From Betaproteobacteria bacterium (GTDB lineage: Bacteria; Pseudomonadota; Gammaproteobacteria; Burkholderiales; SG8-39): a stretch of 64,000 bases of DNA. Below the pieces are notes generated by a model, which did not search any database, was not told the origin of the DNA, and saw nothing but the letters and a program-made list of their open reading frames with translations. Shown here piece after piece: positions 15,924 to 24,510 of the stretch. Within the stretch, counting starts at the first letter, position 1. Each line of letters begins with the position of its first letter. Position numbers and translations under genes: made by a program. The stretch lies in the NCBI GenBank assembly GCA_004298385.1, contig SCTX01000106.1, forward strand, positions 1 to 64,000. The letters are read 5' to 3'.

Positions 15924-18900
15924 CTAAGCGCTCCACTCCCGCCAGCCCGCCAGCAGCGGGAAGTAGAGCCCCAGCATCGCTGGCTCAGCGCGAGCGAGTG
16001 CTTGGGCGTAACGCTCGAGTTGCGCCCGGTAGCGTTCCTGCTCCTGGTCGAGAAACCCGCCCACATTCGTGCCCTCATGGCCGCTCGCCTTGTAGTCCAC
16101 GATCCAGCGCTTGCCGTCCGTGCCGGTAAAGGTGCGGTCCATGACCAGGTTGCGGCGCTCGCCTTCGATCACGGTGGTAAGACGGTATTCGCTGCGTGCG
16201 TCCTGCTGCGGCCCGAGCAGCCATTGGCCGCGCGGGTCGGCGAGCGCATTCGCGAGCGCCCTGGCCACGCGCTCGGCCGCCGCGGCAAGCTGCGCTTCCT
16301 CGACGCCGAGCGCGGCGAGTTCGTTGTTGAAGCTCTCGTACATAGTATCGATGCGCGCCGGGTTCCAGCCTTTCAGTTCATCCTCGGCGATCCTCTGCAG
16401 CCAGCGGTGCACCACGCTGCCGACGTGGCGCGCCGTCTCGCCCACCCAGGAGTATTCGATGTCGTCGCCGACGCGGGCAGTATCGGCAGGCGGCGTCCAG
16501 GTCGCGGCGGGTGGCGGAGCAGGTGATGACCAGTCCGAAGGCAGGCGGCGGAGAGCTTTGGAGGTTTGCCCCTCGGCCGAGGCCTCCTGCCGCGAGCGGG
16601 TAGAGGGAGCGTCAGTTGCATCTTCCGCGGGTGGCGACATGGCAGCGGCCTCGCCGAACTCCGCTTTAACCGCCGGCCATAGCTTTTCCAGCAGTGAACC
16701 GCGAGCGGGCGGTTTTAGTTCGGTCGCGTCGTCCTTGGCGCTGAGTTTCACGTCGCCGAGCAGGTGCAAGTGCTTCTTCGCGCGGGTGGCGGCGACGTAG
16801 AGCAGGCGCCCAAACTCGTGGGCCCCTTTCTCCTTGTCCAGACGGCGGATCGTTTCGTAGATGGGGTCCTTGTCGCTGCCGGTCGGGTTGATGGGCGCGA
16901 GGAGCAATCCGCCGGCCTGGCCTGCGCGCTCCATCCACATGAACAACTGGCGCTCGTCGCGACCGGTGCCCGAGCCGAGGCCGGGGACGATGACGGTGTC
17001 GAATTCCAGGCCCTTGGCTTTGTGGATGGTCATGATCTGCAGGTGATCGCTCGCTGCGAGGTCGGGTTGCGCGTAGAGCTTGGCGAGGCTCGCCTCGAAC
17101 GAGGCGGGATCGGTGATGGCGCCGGCTTCCTCGGACTTCTCCAGGTGGTCAAGATAGATGTCAGCGTCTTCGAGATCGGTGTCGTCGGCCACACAGGCGG
17201 GACCGCCAAGGGCGAGCCACACGCCTTCCACCTGCTCCCGCAGACTTGAACGAAAACGCCGGGCGAAGCACGCGGCGAGCGCAGTGCGCGTGCGTTCCAG
17301 GCGCGCGCGGCCGTCGACGGTGAGCGCCGCGAGGCGGCGCGCGTCGTGCATCAGTTCCCACACGGTCCGTCGGCTGGAGATCGGCTCTGGTAGCTGGTCT
17401 ACGGGCAATTCCTGTTCGATCAGATCTGTCCCAGCAAGCGCGTGCAGGTCGGCGAGCGTGAGCCCGCACCAGGGCGCGCGCAGCACGGCGAGCCAGGCGA
17501 GGCGGTCGGCCGGGTGGGCGATGGAGCGCGTCAAAGCGAGTAGGTCCTGCACCACCGGGCGGTGGCCGAGCGGCTCGATCTCGATGGCGCGGAACTTGAG
17601 GCCGGCGGCGCGCAGCGCCGGTACGATGGCTTCGAGATGGTTCTTGGCGCGCACCAGCAAACCGATGGTGCCCTGCGGATCCTCGGCCTGCGCCTCGCGA
17701 ACCAGCGCGACGACCTGCTCAGCTTCCGCGACAGCGTCGCCGTTGAAGACGGGATGCACCCTCACCGCATCGGCCTCCGCCGGGTGCACCGGCTCCGAAG
17801 GCGAGTATGGCACCGCGCCCGCGGCGACGTCTTCCTCCTCGGGCATCAACTGCGCGAACGCATTGTTCACCCACTCGACGATGTCAGCCTGTGAACGAAA
17901 GTTGGCCGAAAGCGTGAGCGGCTCCAGCGCTACGCCGCCTATGCCTTCGTGGCGCGCCTTGAGAAACAGGCCAACCTCGGCCTCGCGGAAACGATAAATC
18001 GACTGCATCGGGTCGCCCACCACGAACAACGTGCGCCCATCGCCCTGCTCCCAGCCTGCGGTGAGCTTCTCCAGCAGTTCGTACTGCGTGAAGGACGTGT
18101 CCTGGAATTCGTCCACCAGGATGTGGCGGATGCGGTAGTCGAGCGACAACAGCAGGTCGGTGGGCCCCTCGTCGGTCTCGAGCGATGTGAGTGCGCCCTG
18201 CGCGATCTCGACGAAATCGGCCTCGCCGTGCGCGGCGAACACGATCTTTAGCTGCGCGACGGCAAGGGGTAGCAGGCGCGTAATGGCGCCGAGCGCCTGC
18301 CACTGCTCCTCGGAGTAGCGCGCCGGCGGCAGGGACTGCACTGCGAGCAGTGCTTCGAGTAAGTCGTCGCGCTCCGCGAGTGTGTCGTAGAGCGGATGCT
18401 TTTTTCGCCAACCGCCGGCCTTGGTGAGCAGCGATTCAGCGAAGGCGATCCACGCGCCGGCATCATCATCCGCGGGCGCCTCCAGGCCGGACACGAGCAG
18501 CGCGCGCGCGCGGCGCACGGCGTCGGCCCGCAAGCCTGCGAGCGCGGCCTCGAGCGCAGCGCGGTCTCCGGCGCGGCCGTGCTGCCTCATCCAGTGGTCG
18601 CGGCGCGCGAGCATGCCGGCGATCAAGGACTCGGCGGTGGCGACGTTGTTGTCCAGATGACCGAGCAGGCGCGCGACGTCGGCAGCGGCGGCTTCATCGG
18701 CGCCTTCGAGTGAATCAAGCGTAGCACGCGCGGCTTCGAGGTAAAGTTGCGACGCGTCCTCCACGCTCTCCGGCTGCGCGCCGAAGCGCGCGAGCACTGG
18801 CATCTGGCGCGTGAGCGAAGCGCACAGCGCATCTATGGTCTGGATGCGCAGGCGCGCGGCGACCGTCTCGAGATTCCAGCCGAGCTTGTCGTTGCGCACC

Positions 18901-19199
18901 AGCGCCGCGCGAGAGAGATCCCAGGTCAGGGCACGGTGACCCGCATCGGGGCGTGGCGTGTCGCGCGCGGCGGCAAGCGCTTCCAGCACGCGCTTCTTCA
19001 TCTCGGCCGCGGCTTTCTTGGTGAAAGTGACGGCGGCGATTTCCTCCGGGCGCTCCACGCGCGCGAGCAGCACCAGCATGCGCTGGATCAGGAGCTCGGT
19101 CTTGCCCGAGCCTGCAGGCGCTTGCACGATGAACGAGGTATCCGGATCGAGTGCGCGGCGGCGCTGTTCGAAGTCGGGGGCGACGGCGACGTTACTCAT
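15924..19199 (-). CDS. AddA/RecB-like UvrD-type helicase-nuclease
   Basis: 1091 residues from the ATG at 19199 (MSNVAVAPDFEQ); the longer open frame to 19544 only overlaps the upstream nuclease gene. SF1A helicase motifs are present: Walker A QAPAGSGKTELL (residues 26-37), motif II ILVDEFQDTS near 360, VVGDPMQSIYRFREA, and motif V IMTIHKAKGLEFDTVI near 725. A C-terminal PD-(D/E)XK nuclease follows, RWIVDYKASGHEG near 1033 with QLERYAQAL after it. It should process double-strand breaks together with the AddB-like partner encoded immediately upstream (8-bp overlap). The 3' end is the copy next to the retron. The other, diverged copy of this 3' third lies beyond the retron at 12241-13365. Confidence 0.93.
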   Translation of the reverse strand: MSNVAVAPDFEQRRRALDPDTSFIVQAPAGSGKTELLIQRMLVLLARVERPEEIAAVTFTKKAAAEMKKRVLEALAAARDTPRPDAGHRALTWDLSRAALVRNDKLGWNLETVAARLRIQTIDALCASLTRQMPVLARFGAQPESVEDASQLYLEAARATLDSLEGADEAAAADVARLLGHLDNNVATAESLIAGMLARRDHWMRQHGRAGDRAALEAALAGLRADAVRRARALLVSGLEAPADDDAGAWIAFAESLLTKAGGWRKKHPLYDTLAERDDLLEALLAVQSLPPARYSEEQWQALGAITRLLPLAVAQLKIVFAAHGEADFVEIAQGALTSLETDEGPTDLLLSLDYRIRHILVDEFQDTSFTQYELLEKLTAGWEQGDGRTLFVVGDPMQSIYRFREAEVGLFLKARHEGIGGVALEPLTLSANFRSQADIVEWVNNAFAQLMPEEEDVAAGAVPYSPSEPVHPAEADAVRVHPVFNGDAVAEAEQVVALVREAQAEDPQGTIGLLVRAKNHLEAIVPALRAAGLKFRAIEIEPLGHRPVVQDLLALTRSIAHPADRLAWLAVLRAPWCGLTLADLHALAGTDLIEQELPVDQLPEPISSRRTVWELMHDARRLAALTVDGRARLERTRTALAACFARRFRSSLREQVEGVWLALGGPACVADDTDLEDADIYLDHLEKSEEAGAITDPASFEASLAKLYAQPDLAASDHLQIMTIHKAKGLEFDTVIVPGLGSGTGRDERQLFMWMERAGQAGGLLLAPINPTGSDKDPIYETIRRLDKEKGAHEFGRLLYVAATRAKKHLHLLGDVKLSAKDDATELKPPARGSLLEKLWPAVKAEFGEAAAMSPPAEDATDAPSTRSRQEASAEGQTSKALRRLPSDWSSPAPPPAATWTPPADTARVGDDIEYSWVGETARHVGSVVHRWLQRIAEDELKGWNPARIDTMYESFNNELAALGVEEAQLAAAAERVARALANALADPRGQWLLGPQQDARSEYRLTTVIEGERRNLVMDRTFTGTDGKRWIVDYKASGHEGTNVGGFLDQEQERYRAQLERYAQALARAEPAMLGLYFPLLAGWREWSA

Positions 19200-21930
19200 C
19201 GCTGCGCTCGTTAATGCGGCACAGCGGCTGCATGCCGCAGAACTGGCAGGTGTCGTCGCCGTGCTTGGGAGCCACGCGCGCGTCACCCGAGGCGAAGCCC
19301 TGCCCCAACGCGGCCAGCTCGCGCCGCCAGCCTTCGACAAGGTTCTCCCAGGAGCCGTAGCCCTTGGCGAGCGCGCTGCGTTGGTCGCCGATGGTTTTGA
19401 CGCCCGGCAAGAGATCTTTGTCGCGCGCGATGCCCTTGAATTCCAACTCTCCTGTTTTGACGCGCGCGAAAGCGACGGCCGCGATGTTCTTTTCGCTGCC
19501 GATTGCGTAAAGCGGCAGTTGCGGCTCGTCCGGCCGGGTGCCAAGCCATGCCGTGACGCTGGCTTCGCCCGTCTTATAGTCGAGAATGACGTGGCCGCCC
19601 GCGCCCAGTTTGTCCATGCGGTCGAGCTTGGCGTTCACCGCAACGCCACCGAATTGCACGACGCGTTTTTCTTCCACTGCGGCCACTTCGAAAACCGGGC
19701 GTTGCTTCTCGAATTCGAGCCAGTCGCGCGCGAGTGCGGCGAGGCGCGAGCGTTCCCGCTCGGCGAAGCGGCCTTGCAGCGCTTCGGGTTTCCAGCGGCG
19801 CAGCCTGCCGATGGCTTCATCCGCGCAGTGAGCGAGTAGCGTGGCAAGATCATCCGTGCTGATCGCATCAAGCGCGGCTTTGCCGCCGAGCGCCGTCCAG
19901 ACCGCGGCGAGCACCGAGTGCAGCAGCGTGCCACGGTCCCTTGCGTTTAGACCGGGCTGCGGCGTCTCCAGTGCTTCGGTGCCGAGGCGATGCGCGGCGA
20001 AGGCGCGGAACGGGCATGCCGCCTGGTCGCGAAATATGCCGGTGCCACCCGAGTGCGGGCCTGCATCCGCGCCCAGGCGTGCGAGCTCAGGCGCCTTATC
20101 GTCGGCGATGCGCTCCTCGCGCCGCGCACGGTGGATCGCGTCGCGCAGCTTGTCGTAGACCGGAATGCCGAAATCTTCGAACATCGCTCCGGGCACGGCC
20201 GCAATCAGCGGGCTCGCAGAAAGTTCGCGGTCGCCCTCGCGTAGCGGATGGCTGAACACCACTTCCGGTGCCGCGGCCAGCCAGCCTGCGGTGATGCGCC
20301 GGTCGAGCTCGATCGATCCGGCGGCGTCCGCCTGGGGCACTCCCGCTTCGCGCTGCAACTTGATCGGAATGAACGGGTTAGGCCGCACGGGAATGGGCCA
20401 TGCGTCGTCGGTGAGTCCCATCACCCACAGGTGGTCGAATTCGAGTCCGGCGGATTCGAGCACGCCGAGTATCTGCACAGGGACATCGGCGGCTTCGGGC
20501 TGGAACAGCGTGTCGGCGGTCACGCGCGCCAGACGCCGGCAGGCATCAGCATAGCCCATGCGCCCGGCGACGGCATCGAGCGCGGCGAAGCCCGCCACCA
20601 CTTCGTGCCATTTTTTCAGCGTCTGGTATTCCGTCGAGTCTAAGCCGCGGCCCTTGTCGAGAAACCCGAGAAGACCGAGCGCCGCCGAGATCGCCTTCGC
20701 CCACTCCGAAGGCCGCTTCGCGCCGAACAGATTTGTCTTGCGGAATTCGGCGAGCTGCGACAGCCGCTCGGCGAGGACGGGGCAACGCGGCGCGCCGCGC
20801 ATGTCCATCAGGCGCAGCAGGGCTTCCAGCGTGAGGGTCGTGCCGGCGCGCGCGCGCAACACGGCATCGAGTCGCGCGCGAGCGGTCATTTCCGCCTCGC
20901 TGCCCGCGAAAAACGGCGAACGAAGCAGCCGGCTCGCACGATTGAATTCGATCTCGCGCCCGGCAAGCTGCAGCGCGAGCAACGCGTCATGTACCAGAGG
21001 GTATTGATTGAGAGAGATGCCAATCGATATGTTGAAAGGCAGCGTTTGCTTCGACACCCCGGGCAGTGAATGGTCCGGCTGCATGATCGATGCAAAAATG
21101 CGTTTGACCGTGCTGCGCGCCTGCGCGAGGCCGGGAACGACGACGCCGATATGCGCCTGCGGATTGGCCTCCAGCCGCGCGCGCGCCCAAGTGGCGCTAG
21201 CGAGCATTTCGTCGCGCTCGGCGGTGAACGCGATGCGCGAGCAGCGCCCCGCGTCTCCAGCCGGGCCAGTCGCAAGCACTTCGATACCCACGGCTTCCAG
21301 GGCATCAAGCAACGCGCGCTGCTGAGCAGTCATAATGTCAAAGCCATAGCGGACCAGGGTCTTTGGTTTGGTGAGGGCCTGATGCGCGAGCAGCGGAATC
21401 ACTGCGTCGGGCAGCCGTGCCGCGTCGATGTAGCCGGATTTTCGGCTGGAACGCGCGCAGGCGCGCTCGTAGCGCGCCGCCCAGTCGAGAAAGGCCTTCG
21501 CATCTTCGTTCGCAGCAGCGGCCTTCAGGCGCGGCATCAGGCACCCGGCGTGCGCGAGCTGCCAGGCTTCGCGGCATTGCGTTGCGGCAGACGAGGCCGA
21601 GAGCAGAGTCTCTGCCAGTTTGGATGCGCGGATCGCGTCCTCCCACAGTGATTGCTCCTGCGCCGGCGTGAGCAGGATAGGCAGAGCGGACGCGAGTTCG
21701 GAGTAGAGCGCGTCTTCATAGCAGCGCTGGACGAAAGCGGAGTACGACAGGATGTCGGCCGATTCCCAGGCGCTGCGGCCTTGCGCGGCCTGGGCCGCAT
21801 CGAATTCGCGCTCGAGCGATTGCGCCAGGCGCTGGTTGGGGGTGATTACTGTGACACCGCCGGCGAGTCCTTCGGCTAAGCGCGCGAACAGTTGCGCTTT
21901 GGATAACGCTGCGTAAGGTTCGCCGGACAT
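19192..21930 (-). CDS. AddB-like PD-(D/E)XK nuclease family DNA repair protein
   Basis: 912 residues from ATG 21930 (MSGEPYAALSKAQLF). The longer frame to 22047 would overlap the divergent cyclase gene. The N-terminal half is a helicase-like fold of the AddB type (VITPNQRLAQSLEREFDAA). The C-terminus carries a RecB-type nuclease: HVILDYKTGEASVTAWLG near residue 783, and CQFCGMQPLC near the end. Those cysteines, with an upstream one, likely bind the Fe-S cluster typical of AddB nucleases. It overlaps the helicase gene by 8 bp, so the two form a translationally coupled break-repair pair, as in many Betaproteobacteria that lack RecBCD. Confidence 0.88.
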   Translation of the reverse strand: MSGEPYAALSKAQLFARLAEGLAGGVTVITPNQRLAQSLEREFDAAQAAQGRSAWESADILSYSAFVQRCYEDALYSELASALPILLTPAQEQSLWEDAIRASKLAETLLSASSAATQCREAWQLAHAGCLMPRLKAAAANEDAKAFLDWAARYERACARSSRKSGYIDAARLPDAVIPLLAHQALTKPKTLVRYGFDIMTAQQRALLDALEAVGIEVLATGPAGDAGRCSRIAFTAERDEMLASATWARARLEANPQAHIGVVVPGLAQARSTVKRIFASIMQPDHSLPGVSKQTLPFNISIGISLNQYPLVHDALLALQLAGREIEFNRASRLLRSPFFAGSEAEMTARARLDAVLRARAGTTLTLEALLRLMDMRGAPRCPVLAERLSQLAEFRKTNLFGAKRPSEWAKAISAALGLLGFLDKGRGLDSTEYQTLKKWHEVVAGFAALDAVAGRMGYADACRRLARVTADTLFQPEAADVPVQILGVLESAGLEFDHLWVMGLTDDAWPIPVRPNPFIPIKLQREAGVPQADAAGSIELDRRITAGWLAAAPEVVFSHPLREGDRELSASPLIAAVPGAMFEDFGIPVYDKLRDAIHRARREERIADDKAPELARLGADAGPHSGGTGIFRDQAACPFRAFAAHRLGTEALETPQPGLNARDRGTLLHSVLAAVWTALGGKAALDAISTDDLATLLAHCADEAIGRLRRWKPEALQGRFAERERSRLAALARDWLEFEKQRPVFEVAAVEEKRVVQFGGVAVNAKLDRMDKLGAGGHVILDYKTGEASVTAWLGTRPDEPQLPLYAIGSEKNIAAVAFARVKTGELEFKGIARDKDLLPGVKTIGDQRSALAKGYGSWENLVEGWRRELAALGQGFASGDARVAPKHGDDTCQFCGMQPLCRINERSDE

Positions 21931-22028
21931 GGTGGCGTATGATAATCCACGAGCGTCAGTCACGTGAGCGAGGTAAGCCGATTGAATACGAACCTGGAAT
22001 TCCCCGCTGTCCTCCCAGGCACGCGAAC

Positions 22029-23288
22029 ATGACTGCCGAATCCGCACGCATAAACCGCCTCACGCTGCGTTTCACCGACGCGGGCCTGGAGAAGGCTTTT
22101 GCCGAGGAGCAGGCGAAGAAATCCCTGCGTCCGGTTCGAATCGCGCTCGTCTGCGCCGGTGCGCTGACGGTCGTCATATGGCCCGTGGCCATTCAGACAG
22201 CTCCTGCTGTTCAAGAGCACATGCCGAGAATCGTTGTCACGGTTCTGGCCACGCTTGGCCTCTGCTTTGCCTTGACGCATACGCAGGTTTTTCTGCGCCG
22301 GCATCAGTGGATAATGCTCGCCCTCGCGTGTGTGCTGTCGTTTGGAATGACAAATGGCATCATGCCACGATATCCGCCGCAGATACTGGAAGCACGCGGC
22401 TTTTTCCCAATGGCGATTCAATTGTTCACCATCTACGGCGTTTTTCGCCTGCGTTTTCCCGCCGCGGTGGCCGGCGGATGGATCAGCATGGCGATGTACC
22501 TTGCCTTGCTTCGCGCGCTCGGATTGCTGCCCGAAAGCGCGTTCTTCGTGCACGCGTCCACACTCATGGCGGCGAACCTTTGGGGCATGCTGATTTGCTA
22601 CCAGATGGACCTCGCCATCCGGCGTGCGTTCCTGGCAATGCGCGACGTCGCCGCCGAGCACGAGCGCTCCGAGCAGCTGCTGCTCAACATCCTGCCGGCG
22701 GACCTTGCGAAAGAGTTATCGGAGACCGGCAGCGCGCGTCCGGCCCGGCACGAGTCCGTCACGATATTGTTTACCGATTTCAGTGGGTTCACGCAGACGG
22801 CATCGGCAATGCCCGCGGACCGCATGGTTGCCGAATTGAGTGACATATTCGCGGCGTTTGACGACATCTGCGATGAACTGGGCGTCGAAAAGATCAAGAC
22901 CATCGGCGACGCCTACATGGCCGCCGCCGGTTTGCCCAAGCCCTGCGCGGATCATGCCCAGCGCTGCGTACGCGCGGGCCTGCGCATGTTGGACTATCTT
23001 GAGCAGAGGAACCGAAAAGCGCCTTTCAAGTGGTCACTTCGCGTCGGCGTTCATTCGGGTCCGGTGGTCGCGGGTGTCGTCGGCAAGCGCAAGTATGCCT
23101 TCGACATCTGGGGCGATACCGTCAATATCGCGTCGCGAATGGAAAGCGCCGGCGAGGCCGGCCGGGTCAACGTTTCGGCCTACACCTTCGATCTGATTCA
23201 GGATGAGTTCGCCTGTGAATATCGCGGCAAGGTGGGCGCCAAGGGCAAGGGCGAGATCGATATGTACTTTGTCACTGGTGCACGATAA
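22029..23288 (+). CDS. Membrane-bound class III adenylate/guanylate cyclase
   Basis: 419 residues from ATG 22029 (MTAESARINRLTL). About six hydrophobic segments fill residues 40-205, then a cytosolic class III cyclase domain from about 235. Seen: ILFTDFSGFTQTASAM with the first metal-binding Asp, VEKIKTIGDAYMAAAG with the second Asp and the purine-selecting Lys, and FDIWGDTVNIASRMES with Asp before IWG. Lys plus Asp favours ATP, hence cAMP. It is transcribed divergently from the AddB-like gene with 98 bp between starts and is convergent with the SDR that follows. The membrane part matches no sensor family that I can name. Confidence 0.9.
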   Translation: MTAESARINRLTLRFTDAGLEKAFAEEQAKKSLRPVRIALVCAGALTVVIWPVAIQTAPAVQEHMPRIVVTVLATLGLCFALTHTQVFLRRHQWIMLALACVLSFGMTNGIMPRYPPQILEARGFFPMAIQLFTIYGVFRLRFPAAVAGGWISMAMYLALLRALGLLPESAFFVHASTLMAANLWGMLICYQMDLAIRRAFLAMRDVAAEHERSEQLLLNILPADLAKELSETGSARPARHESVTILFTDFSGFTQTASAMPADRMVAELSDIFAAFDDICDELGVEKIKTIGDAYMAAAGLPKPCADHAQRCVRAGLRMLDYLEQRNRKAPFKWSLRVGVHSGPVVAGVVGKRKYAFDIWGDTVNIASRMESAGEAGRVNVSAYTFDLIQDEFACEYRGKVGAKGKGEIDMYFVTGAR

Positions 23289-23333
23289 TCCAGAGGTGCC
23301 CCTGGTCACCAGCAGCGGCGCCATTACCCGAAC

Positions 23334-24176
23334 TTACATCAGTTTCCTGAAAAACCTGTCCAATGCACGCTGAGGCAATAGCGTGGGCAGGGTCCACTTG
23401 AAGAATTTATTCTGAACGATGGCATAGCGTATTTTTGGTTTCTCCGTTTCAAAAATATCCGCGATCTGCCTCGAGCATTGCTCCAGGGGCATTCCTGTTC
23501 TTTTCGCCTCAGGCAAAACTTTGCCAAAGAATCTGGCCAGCGAATCAGAATACGAAGTCCCTTCGAACTGCTGCAGCGAGCCCTTGTCCCAGATGGGCGT
23601 CCGGATCACACCAGGCCCGATAATGATCACGGTGATGCCATAACGCATGAATTCCATGCGCATGGCATGCGAAATGCCTTCCAGGGCATGCTTCGTACCG
23701 GCATAGGGCGCCATATAAGGGCCTGCAAGCTTGCCGGCCACCGAACTTATATTCAAAATCCTGCCCGGCGCTGACGGATGATCTTTTTGGGCGCCCAGCA
23801 ACGGCAGAAAGGCTTTTGTCACACGGAGCAGGCCAAACACATTCACTTCGAAATTATGGGCTATCTCCTCCACGGACAGCAGCTCGATGGGTCCGAGGAC
23901 CGAAATGCCGGAGTTGTTGATGAGCCCGCCGAGTCCCTGCCCTTTGCATTGGCCTTTGACTTCAGCCACCGCGCGGCCTATGGCCGCCGCGTCGGTAACG
24001 TCGAAGAAAAGCGGCAGGAAACCGGCACCCAGCTCGGATTTCACCCGGTCCGCATCTTCCTTTTTGCGCACGCTGCCAAAGACCGCGTAGCCTCTGCGGA
24101 TCAATTCTTTCGCGGCGCCGTAACCAATGCCCGTGGAAGCGCCGGTGATCAGGACGAACTTGGATTTTGGTTTCAC
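23334..24176 (-). CDS. SDR family oxidoreductase
   Basis: 280 residues from GTG 24176 (VKPKSKFVLITGASTGIG); the open frame continues to 24245 but would run into the upstream membrane-protein gene. Classical SDR features are intact: TGASTGIGYGAAKELIRRG, NNSGISVLGPIE, ILNISSVAGKLAGPYM and the catalytic YAGTKHALEG (Tyr-x-x-x-Lys). The longer C-terminal part, with the FFKWTLPTLLPQRALDRFFRK tail region, resembles the retinol/17-beta-hydroxysteroid dehydrogenase-like branch. It is the third gene of a probable operon with the PEP/pyruvate-binding protein and the small membrane protein. Confidence 0.88.
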   Translation of the reverse strand: MKPKSKFVLITGASTGIGYGAAKELIRRGYAVFGSVRKKEDADRVKSELGAGFLPLFFDVTDAAAIGRAVAEVKGQCKGQGLGGLINNSGISVLGPIELLSVEEIAHNFEVNVFGLLRVTKAFLPLLGAQKDHPSAPGRILNISSVAGKLAGPYMAPYAGTKHALEGISHAMRMEFMRYGITVIIIGPGVIRTPIWDKGSLQQFEGTSYSDSLARFFGKVLPEAKRTGMPLEQCSRQIADIFETEKPKIRYAIVQNKFFKWTLPTLLPQRALDRFFRKLM

Positions 24177-24210
24177 AATCGGTTCGCGTCTAATGGTTTG
24201 CGCGTAACAC

Positions 24211-24510
24211 TCAATCGCTATCCCGATCGGTGCGCCGGGCGGCAAAATACAGGCGCGCGAGCGGCAGCAGGCTCAGGTAGAAGACGAGATAGGTCAACAG
24301 CCCCCAGACGAATGCGCTTTGATACGGCCGGTCCAACATCCAGGCAATGACAGCAGTCGTCGCGCCCCAAGCGAGGACACCGGCCAATACGCGCGGCCAG
24401 GCTTTGTCGATGATGAACCATAAATCGGCGATGCCGTGGAGCGCCACGATCATGCGGATCGACAGATAGCTTCCCAGCGCAAAGGCTGCGATCTGAAGGA
24501 GCAGTGTCAT
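24211..24510 (-). CDS. Small integral membrane protein
   Basis: 99 residues with three predicted membrane helices (about residues 3-25, 40-58, 68-92) and a charged cytosolic tail ARRTDRDSD. No known family is recognised. Its start overlaps the 3' end of the PEP/pyruvate-binding gene by 4 bp, and the SDR gene follows 34 bp later, so it belongs to the same transcript. The protein may anchor or accompany the neighbouring enzymes, but this is a guess from position only. Confidence 0.7.
   Translation of the reverse strand: MTLLLQIAAFALGSYLSIRMIVALHGIADLWFIIDKAWPRVLAGVLAWGATTAVIAWMLDRPYQSAFVWGLLTYLVFYLSLLPLARLYFAARRTDRDSD

Noticed and set aside
19200-19544. N-terminal extension of the AddA-like protein to 1206 residues
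   Set aside because: The extension is Ser/Arg/Ala-rich shadow sequence inside the AddB-like gene; the family begins at MSNVAVAPDF.
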